Shown: piece after piece, positions 31,532-40,168 of the stretch
Position numbering within the stretch: the stretch's first letter is position 1
Layout: each line of letters starts with the position of its first letter
NCBI GenBank assembly: GCA_031553225.1
Contig: JAVBLU010000050.1
Location: 1 to 61,762, forward strand
Source: JAVBLU01 sp031553225
Lineage (GTDB): Bacteria; Bacillota; Clostridia; Christensenellales; UBA1750
Length of the DNA stretch: 61,762 nt
Reading direction: 5' to 3'
Made by a program: the position numbers and the translations under genes
Notes under the pieces: model-generated
What the model saw: only the letters and a program-made list of their open reading frames with translations
What the model was told of the DNA's origin: nothing
Database searches by the model: none

Positions 31532-32866
31532 GTGGCAGGCGTTTCGGACATGCAGGCCGGCCAGCTCATCGCGCGCACGCACAAGTGCTCCTGCGGACGC
31601 GACCATACGGTGCGCACGAAGGCCATCGACCTGCGCGAGGGCGCGCACGGGCGGCTGCACCGGGCGATGGGCGCGCCGCAGGACGTGTATTTGGTGTGCG
31701 ACGAGCGTACCAAGGCCGCCGCGGCGGACGACGTGGCCGCGCAGCTGTCGGCCGCCGGCGCGCGTGTGACCCTCAAGGTGCTGCCCGGCGAGGAGCTGCA
31801 CGCCGACGAGCCCACCCTGGGCCGCGCGCTTGTGGCCATGCCCGGGCAAACGCAGGCGATTGTGGGCGTGGGCTCGGGCACCATCAACGATTCCTGCCGT
31901 TTCCTGGCCTTTCAAACGAAGCGGCCGTACGCCATCGTGGGCACGGCTCCCTCCATGGACGGCTACGCCTCCACGGTGACGCCCCTGCTCGTAGGCGGCT
32001 TCAAGCGCACGTTCGACGGGGTGCACCCCGAGGCCATCTTCGCCGAGCCGGCCGTGCTGCAAAGGGCTCCCGAAGCCATGATCGCCGCGGGCGCGGGCGA
32101 CATTTTGGGCAAGCACGTGGCCCTGTGCGACTGGATCATAGCGCGCGACGTGACGGGCGAGTACCACTGCCCGGAGCTGGCCGCCATGATGGACCGGGCG
32201 ATTGCCGCGGTGGTGGCGGCCACGCAGGGCCTGAAGAGCCGCGAGGGCACGGCCGTTGCGGGGCTGACCGAGGCGCTCGTGCTCTCCGGCTTGGCCATGC
32301 AGATGGCGCAGTCCTCCCGCCCCGCCTCCGGCTTTGAGCACCACCTGTCGCATTTCTGGGAGATGCGCCTGATGTCGCAGGGCAAGCCCGCGCTTCTGCA
32401 CGGCGACAAGGTGGGCGTGGGCACGCTGGTGGCCATGGAGATCTACCGCCGGTTCTTTGATAAGAAGCGCGCGCCGAAAAAGGGCGCGGACCTTGACCGC
32501 GCGGAGGGCATACGGGCGTCTTTCGGCGCGCTGAGCGATGAGGTGCTCGTGGAAGCCACGCGCGTGGCGCACGAAGCGCCGTCCAACACCCGGGAGGCGC
32601 GGCTTGAGCGCCTGCTGGCCGGATGGGACGGCTACGCCGCCATGGCGCAGGGGCTTTGGGCCAAGCAGGCGCAAACCAGGGCGGTGATCGGGGAGCTGGG
32701 CGGCCCCACGCACCCCCGCCAGGTGGGCATCGACAAAGCCGCTCTCATAGATTCCATCCTGTGGGCCAAGGAAGTGCGGCCGCGCTACACCTTGCTGCGC
32801 GCCGTCGACGATATGGGGTACCTGCCGGACATGGCCGCCGAGGTGGCGGAGGCGCTGTATGGCTGA
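31532..32866 (+). CDS. araM: sn-Glycerol-1-phosphate dehydrogenase (AraM/EgsA family)
   Basis: A 444-residue iron-containing alcohol dehydrogenase-fold enzyme. NAD(P)-binding residues are in VGVGSGTINDSCRFLA and VGTAPSMDGYAS; metal-site residues are in GAGDILGKHVALCDW (Asp) and EHHLSHFWEM (His), with HGDKVGVGT. It reduces dihydroxyacetone phosphate to sn-glycerol-1-phosphate. The family includes Bacillus AraM, which feeds archaeal-type ether lipid synthesis. The GTG start is chosen from GGAGG 8 bases upstream and the promoter position. It overlaps the HAD phosphatase gene by 8 bases. The N-terminus has CSCGRDH, a short Cys-rich lead common in this subfamily. Confidence 0.88.
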   Translation: MAGVSDMQAGQLIARTHKCSCGRDHTVRTKAIDLREGAHGRLHRAMGAPQDVYLVCDERTKAAAADDVAAQLSAAGARVTLKVLPGEELHADEPTLGRALVAMPGQTQAIVGVGSGTINDSCRFLAFQTKRPYAIVGTAPSMDGYASTVTPLLVGGFKRTFDGVHPEAIFAEPAVLQRAPEAMIAAGAGDILGKHVALCDWIIARDVTGEYHCPELAAMMDRAIAAVVAATQGLKSREGTAVAGLTEALVLSGLAMQMAQSSRPASGFEHHLSHFWEMRLMSQGKPALLHGDKVGVGTLVAMEIYRRFFDKKRAPKKGADLDRAEGIRASFGALSDEVLVEATRVAHEAPSNTREARLERLLAGWDGYAAMAQGLWAKQAQTRAVIGELGGPTHPRQVGIDKAALIDSILWAKEVRPRYTLLRAVDDMGYLPDMAAEVAEALYG

Positions 32867-33680
32867 GCTTTCCTCCCCGCAGGCGATTGCCGAAGCGCTC
32901 GCGCGGCTTGACGCGGCGCTGCTGGACATGGACGGCACGTTCTACCTGGGAAAGAGGCTGCTGCCCGGTGCGGACGCCTTCCTGAAAAAGTGGACGGACA
33001 GCGGCCGTAAGGCGCTGTTTGTAACGAACAACTCCTCGCGCGACGCCCTTTACTATGTGGAAAAGCTGGCGGGCATGGGCGTTTGCGTGCCGCCGCAGAT
33101 GGTTATTACAAGCGGCCAGGCCACGGCGCTTGCCCTGCAAGCCAGGTACCCGGGCGCGCTGGCGTACGTGATGGGGAACGACTATGTGAAGCGCGAGCTG
33201 CGCGCGGCGGGCGTGCGCGTTGCACAGGACGAGCGGGACGCGCCGGACGTGCTTGTGGCGGCGTACGACACCACCCTCACCTACGAAAAGCTCGTGTACG
33301 TGTGCGACATTGTGCGGAGCGGCATCCCTTTTGTGGCCACGCACCCCGACTTCAACTGCCCCGTGGAGGGCGGGTTTGAGCCGGACCTTGGGTCCATGCT
33401 GGCGCTCATCGAGGCGTCCGCCGGCCGCCGGCCGGACGAGGTGATCGGCAAGCCGAACCGGGGCATCGTGGACGCGGCCCTTGCGCGCGTGGGCGCGCCT
33501 GCCGACCGCACGGCCATGTTCGGCGACCGCCTGTACACCGACATCGCCACGGGCGTGCGCCACGGCATGACCGCCGTGCTCGTGCTCACCGGCGAGGCCG
33601 GCCTTGCGGACGTGGACGCATCGCCCGACAAGCCGCACCTCATCCTGCCCGACCTTCACGCCCTGTGCGCGTACCTGTAG
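32859..33680 (+). CDS. araL: HAD-IIA sugar phosphatase (AraL/NagD type)
   Basis: A 273-residue HAD-superfamily IIA phosphatase. Motif I is LLDMDGTFYLG (D23, D25), motif II VTNNSS, a C2-type cap lies at about 90-190, motif III K is in IGKPNRG, and motif IV is MFGDRLYTDIATG. NagD/AraL enzymes dephosphorylate small sugar or nucleotide phosphates with broad specificity. It overlaps the dehydrogenase gene by 8 bases, so the pair is translationally coupled. In Bacillus, araL and araM are neighbours inside the arabinose operon; here no other ara gene is present. Confidence 0.87.
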   Translation: MAELSSPQAIAEALARLDAALLDMDGTFYLGKRLLPGADAFLKKWTDSGRKALFVTNNSSRDALYYVEKLAGMGVCVPPQMVITSGQATALALQARYPGALAYVMGNDYVKRELRAAGVRVAQDERDAPDVLVAAYDTTLTYEKLVYVCDIVRSGIPFVATHPDFNCPVEGGFEPDLGSMLALIEASAGRRPDEVIGKPNRGIVDAALARVGAPADRTAMFGDRLYTDIATGVRHGMTAVLVLTGEAGLADVDASPDKPHLILPDLHALCAYL

Positions 33681-34025
33681 GTACGCGGTGCAGACGTCGC
33701 TTCGCTTTGCCGCCACCCACGCTTGCGCGTGATGCGCTTTGGCTGTCGTTGTGCGCCGATCGGAGCGCCCGGCTGACGGCAAAGAGGCGCGCGGTCCCCA
33801 CCGGGCGGCTCCGGAGTTTGGACGCGCGGTACGTGAGCGCTTTGATCGGCGGTTGCCGGGCCACCGATACAAACCGCCGCATCGCCGGACCCCCGGCCCG
33901 CGCGCCGGGGGCCAAGCGCGAGGAGCCTGCGGGAGGCGGACGGCTGACGCGCGGCGGACGCCCGTGTTTTTCCGGCCAAGCACGCAGGTTTTAGCCGACA
34001 AGCAGCGCGACAAGGAGGCATGCCC
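33681..34025. other. 345-base gene-free stretch
   Basis: No reading frame with a ribosome site, no convincing promoter hexamer pair, and only weak GC-rich self-complementarity (around 33889-33915). It separates the AraM/AraL-like pair from the esterase-led cluster. Confidence 0.5.
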
Positions 34026-34832
34026 ATGCAGCCCATCGACCTGTGGGAAGGACAAGCAGTGCCCCTGTGGAACCCGGAGATCTCGGGGCAAAAACGCCCG
34101 AGCATCACGCCCTTTCTGCTGCCGAGCGGCCCGGCCGGCGCGGTGATCGTATGCCCGGGCGGCGGCTACGAGCGCAAGGCCGCGCACGAAGGCGCGCCCA
34201 TCGCCCAAATGATCAACGCCGCCGGCGCGCACGCCTTCACCCTGGACTACCGCGTGAAGCCCTACCGCCACAGCGCCCCGCTGGCGGACGCGCGCCGCGC
34301 CATACGCTATGTGCGCGCCCACGCAAAGCAGCTGGGCGTTCTGCCCGACAAGATCGCCATTTTGGGGTTCTCGGCAGGCGGGCACCTGAGCGCGTGCTGC
34401 GGCACGCTGTACGACGCGGGCGACCCGGCCTCGCCCGACCCGGTGGAGCGCGTCTCCTGCCGCCCGGACGCCTTCGCGCCCTGCTACGCCGTGCTCAGCT
34501 TCGAGCTGATCGACTGGCCGGATGCGCGGCGTGACCTGATCGGCGAGGACGGCCGGCAAGGCGACAGCCGCGCGCTGTGTCTGGACAAGCAGGTCACCCG
34601 CGACACCCCGCCCTGCTTTTTGTGGCACACCGCGCAGGACGGCGTTGTCAGCGCCCAGCACTCTCTGCGCTTCGCCGGCGCGCTGCTCGAGAACAACGTG
34701 CCCTTCGCGCTGCACGTGTATCCCTACGGCAAGCACGGCATCGGGCTTGGCGAAAACAACGCCCAGGCGCGGCGCTGGCCGCAGGCGCTGGGCGACTGGC
34801 TGGGCGATTTGGGCTTTGCGAAAGGAGAATGA
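34026..34832 (+). CDS. Alpha/beta hydrolase, acetyl-xylan-esterase-like (copy 1)
   Basis: A 268-residue esterase/lipase-fold protein. The oxyanion motif is VIVCPGGGYERKA (about 40-52), the nucleophile elbow is GFSAGGH (Ser at about 118), the acid is probably D in TAQDGVVS, and the catalytic His is in GKHGIGL. Members deacetylate or deacylate sugars (BD-FAE/acetyl-xylan esterase type). There is no signal peptide, so it acts on imported substrates. The ATG at 34026 has AAGGAGG 7 bases upstream. It is 3 bases before a paralogue that shares long identical DNA stretches. Confidence 0.85.
   Translation: MQPIDLWEGQAVPLWNPEISGQKRPSITPFLLPSGPAGAVIVCPGGGYERKAAHEGAPIAQMINAAGAHAFTLDYRVKPYRHSAPLADARRAIRYVRAHAKQLGVLPDKIAILGFSAGGHLSACCGTLYDAGDPASPDPVERVSCRPDAFAPCYAVLSFELIDWPDARRDLIGEDGRQGDSRALCLDKQVTRDTPPCFLWHTAQDGVVSAQHSLRFAGALLENNVPFALHVYPYGKHGIGLGENNAQARRWPQALGDWLGDLGFAKGE
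34032..34081 (+). repeat. 50-base exact direct repeat (copy at 34848-34897)
   Basis: The 5' coding ends of the two tandem esterase genes share 50 consecutive identical bases. Further identical blocks occur (for example around 34196-34240 and 35012-35056). Synonymous positions are conserved too, indicating recent duplication or gene conversion. Confidence 0.9.
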
Positions 34833-34835
34833 CGC

Positions 34836-35651
34836 ATGACAGGCGCTCCCATCGACCTGTGGGAAGGACAAGCAGTGCCCCTGTGGAACCCGGAGATTGA
34901 GGGCCAGAAACGCCCGAGCATCACCCCCTTTCTGCTGCCGGGCAAGGTGTGCGGCGCGGTGATCGTGTGCCCGGGCGGCGGCTACGTCAACAAAGCCCCG
35001 CACGAGGGCGCGCCCATCGCCCAAATGATCAACGCCGCCGGCGCGCACGCCTTTACCCTGGACTACCGCGTGAAGCCCTACCGCCACCCCGCGCCCCTTA
35101 CGGACGCACAGCGCGCCATACGCTATGTGCGCGCCCACGCAAAGGAGCTGGGCGTCCTGCCCGACAAGATCGCCATTTTGGGGTTCTCGGCGGGCGGGCA
35201 CCTGACGGGCAGCGCGGGCACGATCTTCGACGGAGGCGACCCGGCCTCGCCCGACCCGGTGGAGCGCGTCTCCTGCCGCCCGGACGCTTTTGCGCCCTGT
35301 TACGCCGTACTCTCCTTCACCCAGCACCACCACCGCGGCTCGGCGGACGCCCTGCTCGGCCCGGACGCCGCGCAGGCCGAGCGCCGCCTGCTCTCGCTGG
35401 AAGAGCGCGTGTCCGCGGACACGCCGCCCTGTTTTTTGTGGCACACGGCGGCGGACGCCGGCGTGCCGGTGGAAAACTCGCTGCTGTTCGCCGCGGCGCT
35501 CTCGCGCTACAAAATACCGTTTTCGCTGCACGTGTACCCCTACGGGCGGCACGGCATAGGCCTGGGGGCGGACGTGCCCCTGGCGCGCGATTGGCCCAGC
35601 GCCCTGGGCGCGTGGCTGGACGAGCTTGGTTTCGCGGGAGGGAAGTATTGA
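34836..35651 (+). CDS. Alpha/beta hydrolase, acetyl-xylan-esterase-like (copy 2)
   Basis: A 271-residue paralogue of the preceding gene: same N-terminus (PIDLWEGQAVPLWNPEI), VIVCPGGGYVNKAP, GFSAGGHLTG and GRHGIGLG. The two proteins are near-identical over the first 155 residues but differ in the lid/acid region (copy 2 has TQHHHRGSADALL where copy 1 has ELIDWPDARRDLI), so they may have diverged in substrate choice. Its stop overlaps the start of the next gene (TGATG). Confidence 0.85.
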   Translation: MTGAPIDLWEGQAVPLWNPEIEGQKRPSITPFLLPGKVCGAVIVCPGGGYVNKAPHEGAPIAQMINAAGAHAFTLDYRVKPYRHPAPLTDAQRAIRYVRAHAKELGVLPDKIAILGFSAGGHLTGSAGTIFDGGDPASPDPVERVSCRPDAFAPCYAVLSFTQHHHRGSADALLGPDAAQAERRLLSLEERVSADTPPCFLWHTAADAGVPVENSLLFAAALSRYKIPFSLHVYPYGRHGIGLGADVPLARDWPSALGAWLDELGFAGGKY

Positions 35652-36871
35652 TGAAACGAGAAGTAACCGCGGTGCTGTGCGGCGTGGGCGGGTACGGGGC
35701 GACCTACGCGCAAGCGCTCGTAAGCCATGCCAAGGAGCAGAACGTGCGCCTTGTGGGCGCTGTGGAGCCTTTTCCCGACGGGGCGAAGCACCTAAGCGAG
35801 CTGCTGGCCATGGGCGCCAGGCACTACGCCTCCCTGGAGGATTTTTACCGCGAGAACGACGCCGAGCTGTGCGTAGTGTCCTCGCCCATTCAGTTCCACA
35901 AGGAGCAGACGCTGTTCGCCCTTTCCAAGGGCAGCCACGTGCTGTGCGAAAAGCCCGTGTGCGCCGTGGTGCAGGACGCCTACGCCATGGCCGCCGCCCG
36001 CGACGCGGCCGGGAAGCTGGTGGGCGTCGGGTACCAGTGGTCCTTTTCGCCCGCCATAGAGCGGCTGAAGGCCGACGTGCTGGCGGGCGTATACGGAAAG
36101 CCCCGTTGCGCCAAAACCGTGGTGCTGTGGCCGCGCGACCGCAAATACTACACGCGCGGGGTGGGCTGGGCCGGCTCCCGCAAGGACAGGGCCGGCCGTT
36201 GGGTGCTCGACTCCGTGGTCTCCAACGCCACCGCCCACTACCTGCACAACATGCTGTACGTTCTGGGGGGCGCGCCCGACCGTTCGGCCGACCCGGTGAG
36301 CGTGCAGGCGGCGCTGTACCGCGCCAACCCCATCGACATGTACGACACGGCCTGCCTGAAGGTGGGCCTGGCGGGCGGGGCATACGCGTACTACATCGGC
36401 TCGCATGCCGTCAGCGAGCTGTGCGACCCGGTGCAGGAGTTCGTCTTTGAGAAGGGCACCGTCGCCTTCGACGCGCAAAGCGCCCCGCGCGCCGAGGCGC
36501 ACTTTGTGGGCCGCCTGCAGGACGGCCGGGTTATCGACTACGGCCCGCCGGACGAGGACCACGCCGTCGGCACCAAGATGTACCGCATGGCGGACGCCGT
36601 GCGCGGCGCGGCGAGCGTACCCTGCGGGGTGGAGGCCGCGCTGTGCCATACGAAGGCCGTGAACGGGGCGCTCTTGTCCATGGCCCCGGCGGACTTCCCC
36701 AGGGAGGTCGTCAGCGTTCAGGGCGAGGGCCCGCTGTACCACGTGCCCGGCCTTGCGCAAATTCTGCTGCGCTGCTACAAGGAAACCCGCCTGCCCACCG
36801 CCGCCGACGCGCCCTGGCTTGCGCCCGGCGAAACTGCGGACATCAGCGCCTTAACCGCCTACAACGGCTAA
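35651..36871 (+). CDS. Gfo/Idh/MocA-family oxidoreductase
   Basis: A 406-residue NAD(P)-dependent sugar oxidoreductase. The Rossmann motif is CGVGGYGATYA (11-21), the signature is HVLCEKPVCAV (about 98-108) and the C-terminal alpha/beta substrate domain starts at about 125. Catalytic-region residues are in VVSNATAHYLHNML, replacing the more usual H-x-D pattern. Family members oxidise or reduce hydroxyls of cyclitols and sugars, often via 3-keto intermediates. Its ATG overlaps the stop of the upstream esterase (TGATG). A long reading frame extends upstream inside the esterase in another frame and is not real. Confidence 0.85.
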   Translation: MKREVTAVLCGVGGYGATYAQALVSHAKEQNVRLVGAVEPFPDGAKHLSELLAMGARHYASLEDFYRENDAELCVVSSPIQFHKEQTLFALSKGSHVLCEKPVCAVVQDAYAMAAARDAAGKLVGVGYQWSFSPAIERLKADVLAGVYGKPRCAKTVVLWPRDRKYYTRGVGWAGSRKDRAGRWVLDSVVSNATAHYLHNMLYVLGGAPDRSADPVSVQAALYRANPIDMYDTACLKVGLAGGAYAYYIGSHAVSELCDPVQEFVFEKGTVAFDAQSAPRAEAHFVGRLQDGRVIDYGPPDEDHAVGTKMYRMADAVRGAASVPCGVEAALCHTKAVNGALLSMAPADFPREVVSVQGEGPLYHVPGLAQILLRCYKETRLPTAADAPWLAPGETADISALTAYNG

Positions 36872-36899
36872 GGCCCGATTTTCCAGAAGGAGCGTCCCC

Positions 36900-37889
36900 A
36901 TGAACGTCGTATTCATCGGTTCATCCGGTCACGTCAACTATGCCTTCGAGGCCATCAAGGCCGATCCTTCCCTGGTCGTGACGGGCGTCGCGCCCGGTCC
37001 GACCGGCGGCGAGAGCGCCGGCCGCCTGCAGGAGATGGCCGCGCAGGTCGGCCAGACCCCCGCGGTTTTTTCCGACTACCGCCGGATGCTGGACGAGCTG
37101 ACGCCCGACGTGGCCGTGGTCGCGCCCTGGTTTTGTGACAACGCCGCCGTGGCGGCCGAGGCGCTCCGGCGCGGCGTGGCCGCCTACGTGGAAAAGCCCC
37201 TGTCCACCACCTGGGAAGGGCTCGCAGCGCTGGCCGACGCGCAAGAAAAAACCGGCGCGGCGCTCACCGGCATGTTCGGTATACGCTACGAGCCGTGGTT
37301 TCTGGCCGCCCACCAGGCGGCGCGGGAGGGGCTGCTGGGCGACATCCGGCTGCTGCAGGGGCAAAAATCGTACAAGATGGGCACGCGCGGGCCGCTGTAC
37401 CTGGCGCGCGAAACCTACGGCGGCACCATCCCCTGGGTGGCCTGCCACGCGGTGGACTGGGTGCGCTGGCTGTCCGGGCGCGAGTTTGTAAGCGTTGCCG
37501 CCAGCCACAGCACGGCCGCCAACGGCGGGAACGGCGATATGGAGGCCACCTCGGCCATGCTCTTTACCCTGACGGACGGGGTGATCGCCACCGTGACGGC
37601 GGACTACTTGCGCCCCGCGGCCGCCGCGCGCCACGACGACGACCGCGTGCGGGTGACCGGCACGGCCGGCACGCTGGAGGTGGTGAATCGTCAGGTGATC
37701 TATGAGCCGTTTGCCGGGGAAAGGCGCACGCTGCCACAGCCGCCCGCCGGGCAGCCGTTTTCGGACTTGGTGGGCCGCCTGCGCGGGGGCGCCCCCTGCC
37801 TTGTATCCGCCAAGGACGCCCTGGCCGTTACGGCCGCGGTGCTTAAAGCGCGCGACGCGGCCGACGCGGGCGCGACCCTGCGGTTCTAG
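36900..37889 (+). CDS. Gfo/Idh/MocA-family oxidoreductase
   Basis: A 329-residue oxidoreductase. The Rossmann region is VVFIGSSGHVNYA (Ser replaces the usual middle Gly region), VAAYVEKPLSTTWEG (about 92-106) is the family motif, and IPWVACHAVDWVRWLSG carries the likely catalytic His (CHAVD). The start follows AGAAGGAGCGTCCCC. It lies 28 bases after the previous oxidoreductase; the two are not close copies. It is separated by only 3 bases from walJ, so walJ-htrA may be expressed from this cluster's transcript. Confidence 0.85.
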   Translation: MNVVFIGSSGHVNYAFEAIKADPSLVVTGVAPGPTGGESAGRLQEMAAQVGQTPAVFSDYRRMLDELTPDVAVVAPWFCDNAAVAAEALRRGVAAYVEKPLSTTWEGLAALADAQEKTGAALTGMFGIRYEPWFLAAHQAAREGLLGDIRLLQGQKSYKMGTRGPLYLARETYGGTIPWVACHAVDWVRWLSGREFVSVAASHSTAANGGNGDMEATSAMLFTLTDGVIATVTADYLRPAAAARHDDDRVRVTGTAGTLEVVNRQVIYEPFAGERRTLPQPPAGQPFSDLVGRLRGGAPCLVSAKDALAVTAAVLKARDAADAGATLRF

Positions 37890-37892
37890 CGC

Positions 37893-38699
37893 ATGGCCGC
37901 CGAGCTGCACTTCTGCCCGCTGTTCTCCGGCTCGTCGGGCAACGCGCTGTACGTCGCCTGCGGCCAAACGCGCCTGCTCATCGACGCCGGCCTGTCCGGC
38001 TCCTGCATCGAGCAGGCCCTGCTGCGCATCAACGTGGCGCCCGAGAGCCTCACGGGCATTTTGGTAACGCACGAGCACAGCGACCACATCGCGGGCGTGG
38101 GCGTTCTGTGCCGGCGCTTTGGCATGCCCGTTTACGCCAACGAGCGCACCTGGCAGGCCATGCAGGGCAAAATCGGCAAGATTGCGCCGCCCATGCAGCG
38201 CCTGTTCGACACGGACTGCGAGTTTTACCTGGGCGATGTGTGCGTGTGGCCGCACCGCATACCGCATGATGCGGCCGACCCGGTTGGTTTTTCCATCATG
38301 GGCGCGGGCAAAAAGCTGTCCGTCGCCACGGATTTGGGGCATACTACCGCCGAACTCATCGACCGTGTGGCGGACGCGGACCTACTGCTTTTGGAAGCGA
38401 ACCACGACGTGGGCATGCTGCAGGCCGGACCCTACCCCTACGAGCTGAAGCGGCGCATTTTGGGCTCCAGCGGCCACCTCTCCAACGAGGACTGCGGCCG
38501 GGCGCTCGTTCGTCTGCACAGCCGGGGCGTGCGCCATGCGCTGCTCGGGCACCTGTCCGGGGAGAACAACTTTCCCCAGCTGGCGATGCAGACCGTGTGC
38601 GACGCGCTGTCCGCCGAGGGGATACGCATGGGCGAGGGGATGGACCTGCGCGTGGACATGACCTGGCGCGACCGCGCGGGGGGATACTACGTGCTCTAG
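37893..38699 (+). CDS. walJ: Metallo-beta-lactamase-fold hydrolase WalJ (YycJ)
   Basis: A 268-residue MBL-fold protein. LFSGSSGNALYV and LLIDAGLS are followed by metal motif THEHSDHIAG (about 50-59), VATDLGHTT and EANHDVGML, and the C-terminal GHLSGENNFP. The SGSSGN lead is diagnostic of YycJ/WalJ. In Bacillus and Streptococcus it lies in the walRK operon and influences coordination of division and wall synthesis, with possible exonuclease activity. Here walR and walK are not adjacent, but an htrA-like gene follows as in Bacillus (yycJ-htrC). Confidence 0.92.
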   Translation: MAAELHFCPLFSGSSGNALYVACGQTRLLIDAGLSGSCIEQALLRINVAPESLTGILVTHEHSDHIAGVGVLCRRFGMPVYANERTWQAMQGKIGKIAPPMQRLFDTDCEFYLGDVCVWPHRIPHDAADPVGFSIMGAGKKLSVATDLGHTTAELIDRVADADLLLLEANHDVGMLQAGPYPYELKRRILGSSGHLSNEDCGRALVRLHSRGVRHALLGHLSGENNFPQLAMQTVCDALSAEGIRMGEGMDLRVDMTWRDRAGGYYVL

Positions 38700-38727
38700 C
38701 CGCCGGACGCGAAAGGCGGTTGCCCTC

Positions 38728-39879
38728 ATGCCCCAAAGTCACCAGGGAAAAGGCGCGCAGAAAACGATGCGCGCTTTTCGTTTTTGGAAAACCGTTCCTG
38801 CCCGCCGGGTGCTTATGGGCCGGGCGCTCGCTCTTGCGGCCCTGTGCCTGTGCCTTGGCGGGTGCGGCTCGCCCGCGTCGGGGCAAACGCCCGCGCCCTC
38901 CGCCTCGCCGGGCGTTGAACGGCTGAGCGCCGCGGCGGAAGGCGCGCCTGGCGCAATGTCCATACCGCAGGTGGCGCAGATGGTCTCCCCTTCGGTGGTT
39001 GGCATCGCCACCGAATCGCTCGGCCGCGAGGGGAGCGTGTCGGGCATCGGCACGGGGGTCGTCGTGCACGAGAGCGGCTACGTGCTCACGAACCACCACG
39101 TGGCGGGCGGGGTAAACACCCTGATGGTCATCTTTCAGGACGGCTCGCGCGCGCCGGGCAAAACGCTCTTCAGCGACCCGGCGCTGGATCTGGCGGTGGT
39201 GCAGATCGAGCGCGGCCATCCCGCCGCCAAGCTTGCGCGCTCGGCGGACGTGGTGGTAGGGGAAACGGTGGTGGCCATCGGCACGCCCCTGGCGCTGTCC
39301 TTCCAGCACACGGTCACCTCGGGCATCGTGTCCGCCGTGAACCGCACGCTTCAGCTGCCCACGGACTCGGGCGAATCGTACCTGGAGAACCTGATCCAGA
39401 CGGACGCCTCCATCAACCCGGGCAACTCCGGCGGGCCGCTCCTGAACCTGCGCGGGGAGATCATCGGCATCAACACCGTGAAGGTGACGGCCGCCGAGGG
39501 GATCGGCTTCGCCATTCCCGTGGACGTGGCCGCGCCCATCATTGACCGTTTCGCGGCCGAGGGCGCATTTGTGATGCCCTACCTTGGGGTGTTCGCCTTC
39601 GACGGCGCCATCGCCCAGTACTACGACGAGCGCATCACGCTGGACGGCGGCCTGATGGTCATCAACCTCGCGCCGGGCTCCCCGGCGGAAGAGGCCGGCG
39701 TGGAAAGCGGCGACGTGCTGCTCAGCGCGGACGGCGCGGACCTGAACACCATGCTGGATCTGCGCATCGCCCTGGTGAAACGCCGTCCGGGCGAGGCGAT
39801 GCAGCTGCTCGTGCGGCGCGGGGGAAAAACCTTCACCGCCGCCCCCGTGCTCGCCCAGGTGCGCGGCGCCCAGCCGTAA
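38728..39879 (+). CDS. htrA: HtrA-like serine protease (S1C), probable lipoprotein
   Basis: A 383-residue trypsin-like protease with a C-terminal PDZ domain. The signal segment (about 27-45) ends in LCLGGC, a lipobox-like site with Cys46, so lipid anchoring is likely. The catalytic triad is H124 (TNHHVAG), D154 (LDLAVVQI) and S234 (PGNSGGPL). PDZ spans about 290-370 (MVINLAPGSPAEEAGVESGDVLL). It degrades or refolds misfolded envelope proteins. The first 14 residues before an alternative ATG at 38767 may be absent in the real product; the upstream ribosome site GAAAGGCGG is moderate. Confidence 0.9.
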   Translation: MPQSHQGKGAQKTMRAFRFWKTVPARRVLMGRALALAALCLCLGGCGSPASGQTPAPSASPGVERLSAAAEGAPGAMSIPQVAQMVSPSVVGIATESLGREGSVSGIGTGVVVHESGYVLTNHHVAGGVNTLMVIFQDGSRAPGKTLFSDPALDLAVVQIERGHPAAKLARSADVVVGETVVAIGTPLALSFQHTVTSGIVSAVNRTLQLPTDSGESYLENLIQTDASINPGNSGGPLLNLRGEIIGINTVKVTAAEGIGFAIPVDVAAPIIDRFAAEGAFVMPYLGVFAFDGAIAQYYDERITLDGGLMVINLAPGSPAEEAGVESGDVLLSADGADLNTMLDLRIALVKRRPGEAMQLLVRRGGKTFTAAPVLAQVRGAQP

Positions 39880-40168
39880 CGCCCGCGCCCCCTGCATGCG
39901 GCCGGGCAGCCCGCCGGGCGGAGGGATCGCGCCCGTGTGCGGACAGCAGCGTCCATACGCCAAAGAGGTTGTCGCGCCCGGCGATGCCGCAGCTGCGCAT
40001 CCCCTCGCCCACGGGCGGGGCGGCCGTGTCCTGCTCGATGCGCGAGATGGAGCGCGCCGGCATGCCCGCGTGCCCCATCTGGGCGGGGCCGCCGCAAGCG
40101 TGCCGGCGCCCCGCGCCATAGGGGCGGCGCAGCCCATGTGCACGTCGGAAAATTCCATAAAAGCCCGC
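39880..40168. other. 289-base gene-free convergent spacer
   Basis: It lies between the convergent ends of htrA (+) and the DegT gene (-). No terminator with a T run is visible; the region is GC-rich and has no supported reading frame. Confidence 0.4.

Noticed and set aside
32745..36383. A 1212-codon minus-strand reading frame
   Set aside because: It runs antisense over four well-supported genes, is Arg/Pro/Gly-rich, and shows internal repeats only because the two sense esterase genes are duplicated.
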